A DNA stretch of 64,000 nucleotides from Rutidosis leptorrhynchoides (Eukaryota; Streptophyta; Magnoliopsida; Asterales; Asteraceae): assembly GCF_046630445.1 (NCBI RefSeq), contig NC_092340.1, positions 16,594,001-16,658,000 on the forward strand, read 5' to 3'. The position numbers were made by a program, and so were the translations under genes. Position 1 is the stretch's first letter, and every line of letters begins with the position of its first letter. Shown here one piece after another: positions 61,042 through 64,000 of the stretch. The notes beneath the pieces were generated by a model. It had not been told where the DNA came from. It did no database searches and was given only the letters and a program-made list of their open reading frames with translations.

Positions 61042-62211
61042 CTCCTCCTTAATTCTCGAACTTGGGTCTTGGTAGTGCTTTAGTGAAAATATCTGCAATC
61101 TGCTCTTCGGTCTTGCAGTATTTTAATTCAATATATTTCTTGGCTGAGCTTTCTCGCAGAAAGTGATACTTGATGTCAATGTGTTTTGTTCTACCATGGA
61201 ACACTGGATTCTTTGCCATCGCGATCGCGGACTTGTTGTCGCAGAATATTTTTGTAGCTTCATCTTGTTTCTCGCTCATGTCTCATCTTGTTTCTCGCCC
61301 ATGTCTTCTAGTATTCTTCTTAGCCATATAGCTTGATTAGCTGAGTTTGCGGCTGCAACGTACTCGGCTTCGGCTGACGATTGTGCCGCCGTTTCTTGTT
61401 TCTTTGATGTCCATGAGAATACACCAGATCCAAGTGCGAATGCGTATCCGGAAGTACTTCTCATGTCATCCACCGATCCGGCCCAATCACTATCAGTGTA
61501 TCCATGAAGCTTCGAGTCTATAGTGAGATTGTACCATATTCCATAGTCCATGGTACCTTGCAAGTATCTTAGTATTCTTTTAGAAGCTCCGTAATGTATT
61601 TGAGTAGGGTTTTGCATGTACCTGGATAGCAGACTCGTTGCGTACATGATGTCTGGTCTTGTTGATGTTAGATATAGTAGACTTCCAATGAGACTTCTGA
61701 ATCTTGTAGCATCCGCTTTCTCCGATCCATCTTCTTGTCTCATCTTCTCATTGGCAACTAGTGGCGTGGCTACGGTTTTGCAACCGTATAGTTTAAACTT
61801 TTTCAGGAGGTTTTCTGTGTATTTCTTTTGACAAATGAAGATGCCTTCATTTTCTTGACTAATTTCGATGCCAAGAAAATAGCGCATCAATCCAAGGTCG
61901 CTCATCTCGAACGTTTTCATCATGTCTTGTTTAAACTCTTGTATCATTCTCTCATTGTTTCCCGTATATATAAGATCATCGACATACAAGGAAATAATGA
62001 GAGTGTCAGAGTTACCTTGGGTTTTGATGTAGAGTGTGGGCTCACTTTGACTCCTCCTGAAACCTTAACTTGTGAAGTAGCTGTCAATGCGGCTATACCA
62101 AGCGCGTGGCGCTTGTTTAAGTCCATATAAGGCTTTCTTGAGCTTTAGGACTTTTTATTCTTTTCCTTTCTGGACGAACCCTTGTGGTTGCCCAAACGAG
62201 ATGAAGTTGGT
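60691..62211 (-). mobile_element. Ty1/copia element, 3' part only
   Basis: On the minus strand this contains the end of pol: reverse transcriptase from GQPQGFV and the [12 protein letters not shown] block through YVDD, and RNase H with the ADIFTKALPRPKF end. A purine tract (AAGGAGGAG) then leads directly to a 3' LTR at 60691-61041. That LTR begins TGTTAAGATACT, carries a TATA box (CTATAAATAGG) and ends CATTTTCACA. Everything upstream of the RT region is missing because the Ty3 element starts at about 62212. It is broken in a few places and is a fossil. Confidence 0.85.
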
Positions 62212-64000
62212 ACCAAAATGAAGAGGATGAAGAGAGGATCACGAATATGTAATTTATTTTGTTGTAAGCCTCCTAGATCGAATTTAGATGATGATTGAAT
62301 GAATTTGGAAATGGTGTGTGTGTTCTTGCTAGAGAGGAAGAGAGAGAGATGGAGATGATAATGAATGAGTGAAAGGGGTTTGACCCTTTGACCTAGTCAA
62401 GGGTTTGATCCCTTGCCAAGTTTAGTCCCTCAACTTTCGTTCGGGTGCGTGAATTACCTAAACGAGATAATTTAAAACGCGTATCAACGGGAGATGTTAT
62501 AAACATATAACGGAGTTTAAATTAGTATAACGTAAAAGTAAATGGAAAAAGGCGGGATGTGACATTACCTACTCCTTAAAAGAAATTTCGTCCCGAAATT
62601 TAAGTAGGCGTAGTAGTCGTTGTTTCTTCCTCGGAATCCCGCGTTTCCGGAATTGGGAATAAATGAGGGTATTTCTTTTGCATTTGATCTTGCCTTTCCC
62701 AAGTAAACTCGGGTCCTCTTTTGGCGTTCCAACGGACTTTAACAATCGGGATTCGGCTTTGTTTCAATGTCTTGATGGAGGTGTCCACAATTTCAACCGG
62801 TTCCTCCACAAAATGAAGCTTGTCATCAATAGTAAGTTCCTCGAGAGGGATGACGATGTCGGGTTCGGCAAGACACTTTTTCAAGTTAGATACATGGAAG
62901 GTAGGATGAACGGAGTTCAATTGAGGCGGAAGATCTAAACGATAAGCAACGTTTCCAATACGCTCCAAGATTTCGAAAGGACCAATATACCGCGGATTTA
63001 GCTTCCCGCGTTTCCCAAAACGGATTACACCTTTCCAAGGTGCAACTTTTAACATTACTCGGTCACCGACTTGAAATTCGAGGTCGTTGCGTCTTTTGTC
63101 GGTGTAGCACTTTTGACGACTCCGGGCCGTCCGGAGCCTATCTCGGATTTGTACGATCTTCTCGGTGGTTTCGTGAATGAGTTCGGGTCCGGTGATTTGC
63201 ACGTCGCCTACCTCGGCCCAACAAAGAGGTGAACGACATTTGCGGCCATATAGCGCTTCAAAATGTGCGGCTTTAATACTCGCGTGATAACTATTGTTGT
63301 AAGAGAACTCGGCGAGAGGTAAGTGCTTGTCCCAAGCTTTTCCAAAATCAACCACGCAAGCTCGTAACATGTCCTCTAAGGTTTGAATTGTACGTTCGCT
63401 TTGTCCATCGGTTTGAGGATGATATGCGGTGCTCATGTCTAAACACGTTCCCAATGCTTCTTGCAAGGTACGCCAAAATCTAGAAACAAATCGGCCATCT
63501 CGGTCGGAGATAATCGATAAAGGTACACCGTGTCGGGCTACGATTTCTTTGATGTAGAGTTGGGCGAGTTTCTCCATTTTGTCGGTCTCCTTCATGGTAA
63601 GAAAGTGTGCGGATTTGGTGAGACGGTCAACAATAACCCAAATGGTATCATAACCGCCAACCGTCTTTGGTAGTTTGGTGATAAAATCCATCGTTATCCT
63701 TTCCCACTTCCATTGCGGGATCTCGGGTTGTTGAAGTAGTCCGGACGGTCTTTGGTGTTCGGCTTTGACTTTGGAACATGTCAAACACTTGGAAACATAA
63801 GTAGCTACGTCCCTTTTGATGTTCGGCCACCAATATAGTTGTTTAAGGTCGTGGTACATCTTATTGGCACCGGGGTGAATCGAGTATCGTGACTTATGGG
63901 CTTCATCTAAAATAAGGCTTCGTAGGTCCCCATAACTAGGCACCCAAATCCTTCCAGCGTAATATCGGAGTCCGGTCTCCCTAATTTCGAATCGAGAGAC
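62212..64000 (-). mobile_element. Ty3/gypsy chromovirus, 3' part, runs off the window
   Basis: The minus-strand order is integrase (at least 62600-63943), then a purine tract, then a partial 3' LTR (about 62212-62564, starting TGTCACATCCCGCC). The 447-codon frame has the H2C2 zinc region (HPGANKMYH...CLTC), the integrase core ([29 protein letters not shown]) and a chromodomain-like tail ([17 protein letters not shown]). This places it in the chromodomain-bearing Tekay/Del-type group. The LTR is clearly related to, but diverged from, the LTRs of the element at 32874-41708. The LTR is cut where it meets the copia element. The 5' portion lies beyond the window. Confidence 0.88.

Overview
This window looks like nuclear DNA of a flowering plant: AT-rich, with interrupted genes that have short GT-AG introns, and crowded with retrotransposons, SINEs and MITEs. 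Several of the LTR families look like ones I recall from Asteraceae, so I lean to a daisy-family genome. That is recall, not proof. There is no rRNA gene, functional tRNA gene, CRISPR array or other prokaryotic feature.

Four host genes can be read through their exons: a group I bZIP transcription factor (4895-6676, +), an alpha-expansin (20217-21142, +), a reticulon-like ER protein (28314-29838, -) and a mitochondrial Mn superoxide dismutase (45287-47075, +). Three host-gene fragments are also present: a cut-off first exon of an unidentified gene (4275-4461, -), a 5'-truncated duplicate of the Mn-SOD gene (52718-53755, +) and the F-box end of an F-box gene (about 59363-59560, -). The genes do not form a pathway.

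Layout. 1-4274 is one copy of an almost perfect duplication whose other copy is 22884-27155. 4275-6676 holds the gene fragment and the bZIP gene. 6677-9746 is intergenic with a SINE-like retroposon and a hAT MITE. 9747-13981 is a three-layer nest: a tRNA-derived SINE split by a solo LTR that is itself split by another solo LTR. 13982-19823 is AT-rich and carries a LINE tail, a TRIM element and a 3.25-kb LTR unit. 20100-21200 is the expansin gene. 21807-23162 is a 1.3-kb retroposon with its target duplications, running into duplication copy 2. 27156-30227 is the reticulon gene and its flanks, followed by a short LINE insertion. 31567-43683 is a second copy of the 3.25-kb LTR unit, split by a young Ty3/gypsy element with 2.47-kb LTRs. 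43824-45170 carries Helitron-like repeats in front of the Mn-SOD gene. 47100-53755 holds the Mn-SOD 3' flank, a MULE-type MITE, SINE and LINE pieces, a long inverted repeat and the SOD duplicate. 54341-58333 is a Ty1/copia element with one long open frame. 58946-59560 is a minisatellite beside the F-box fragment. 60691-64000 is a truncated copia element abutting a chromodomain-type Ty3/gypsy element that runs off the window.

I found no convincing new enzymatic or defence system. The most useful unusual features are the near-identical 4.3-kb duplication with a breakpoint inside a reading frame, a paralogous locus that keeps the empty site of a MITE insertion beside SOD, a 1.17-kb hairpin-forming locus, and clusters of short GC-rich palindromes shared by unrelated LTR families.
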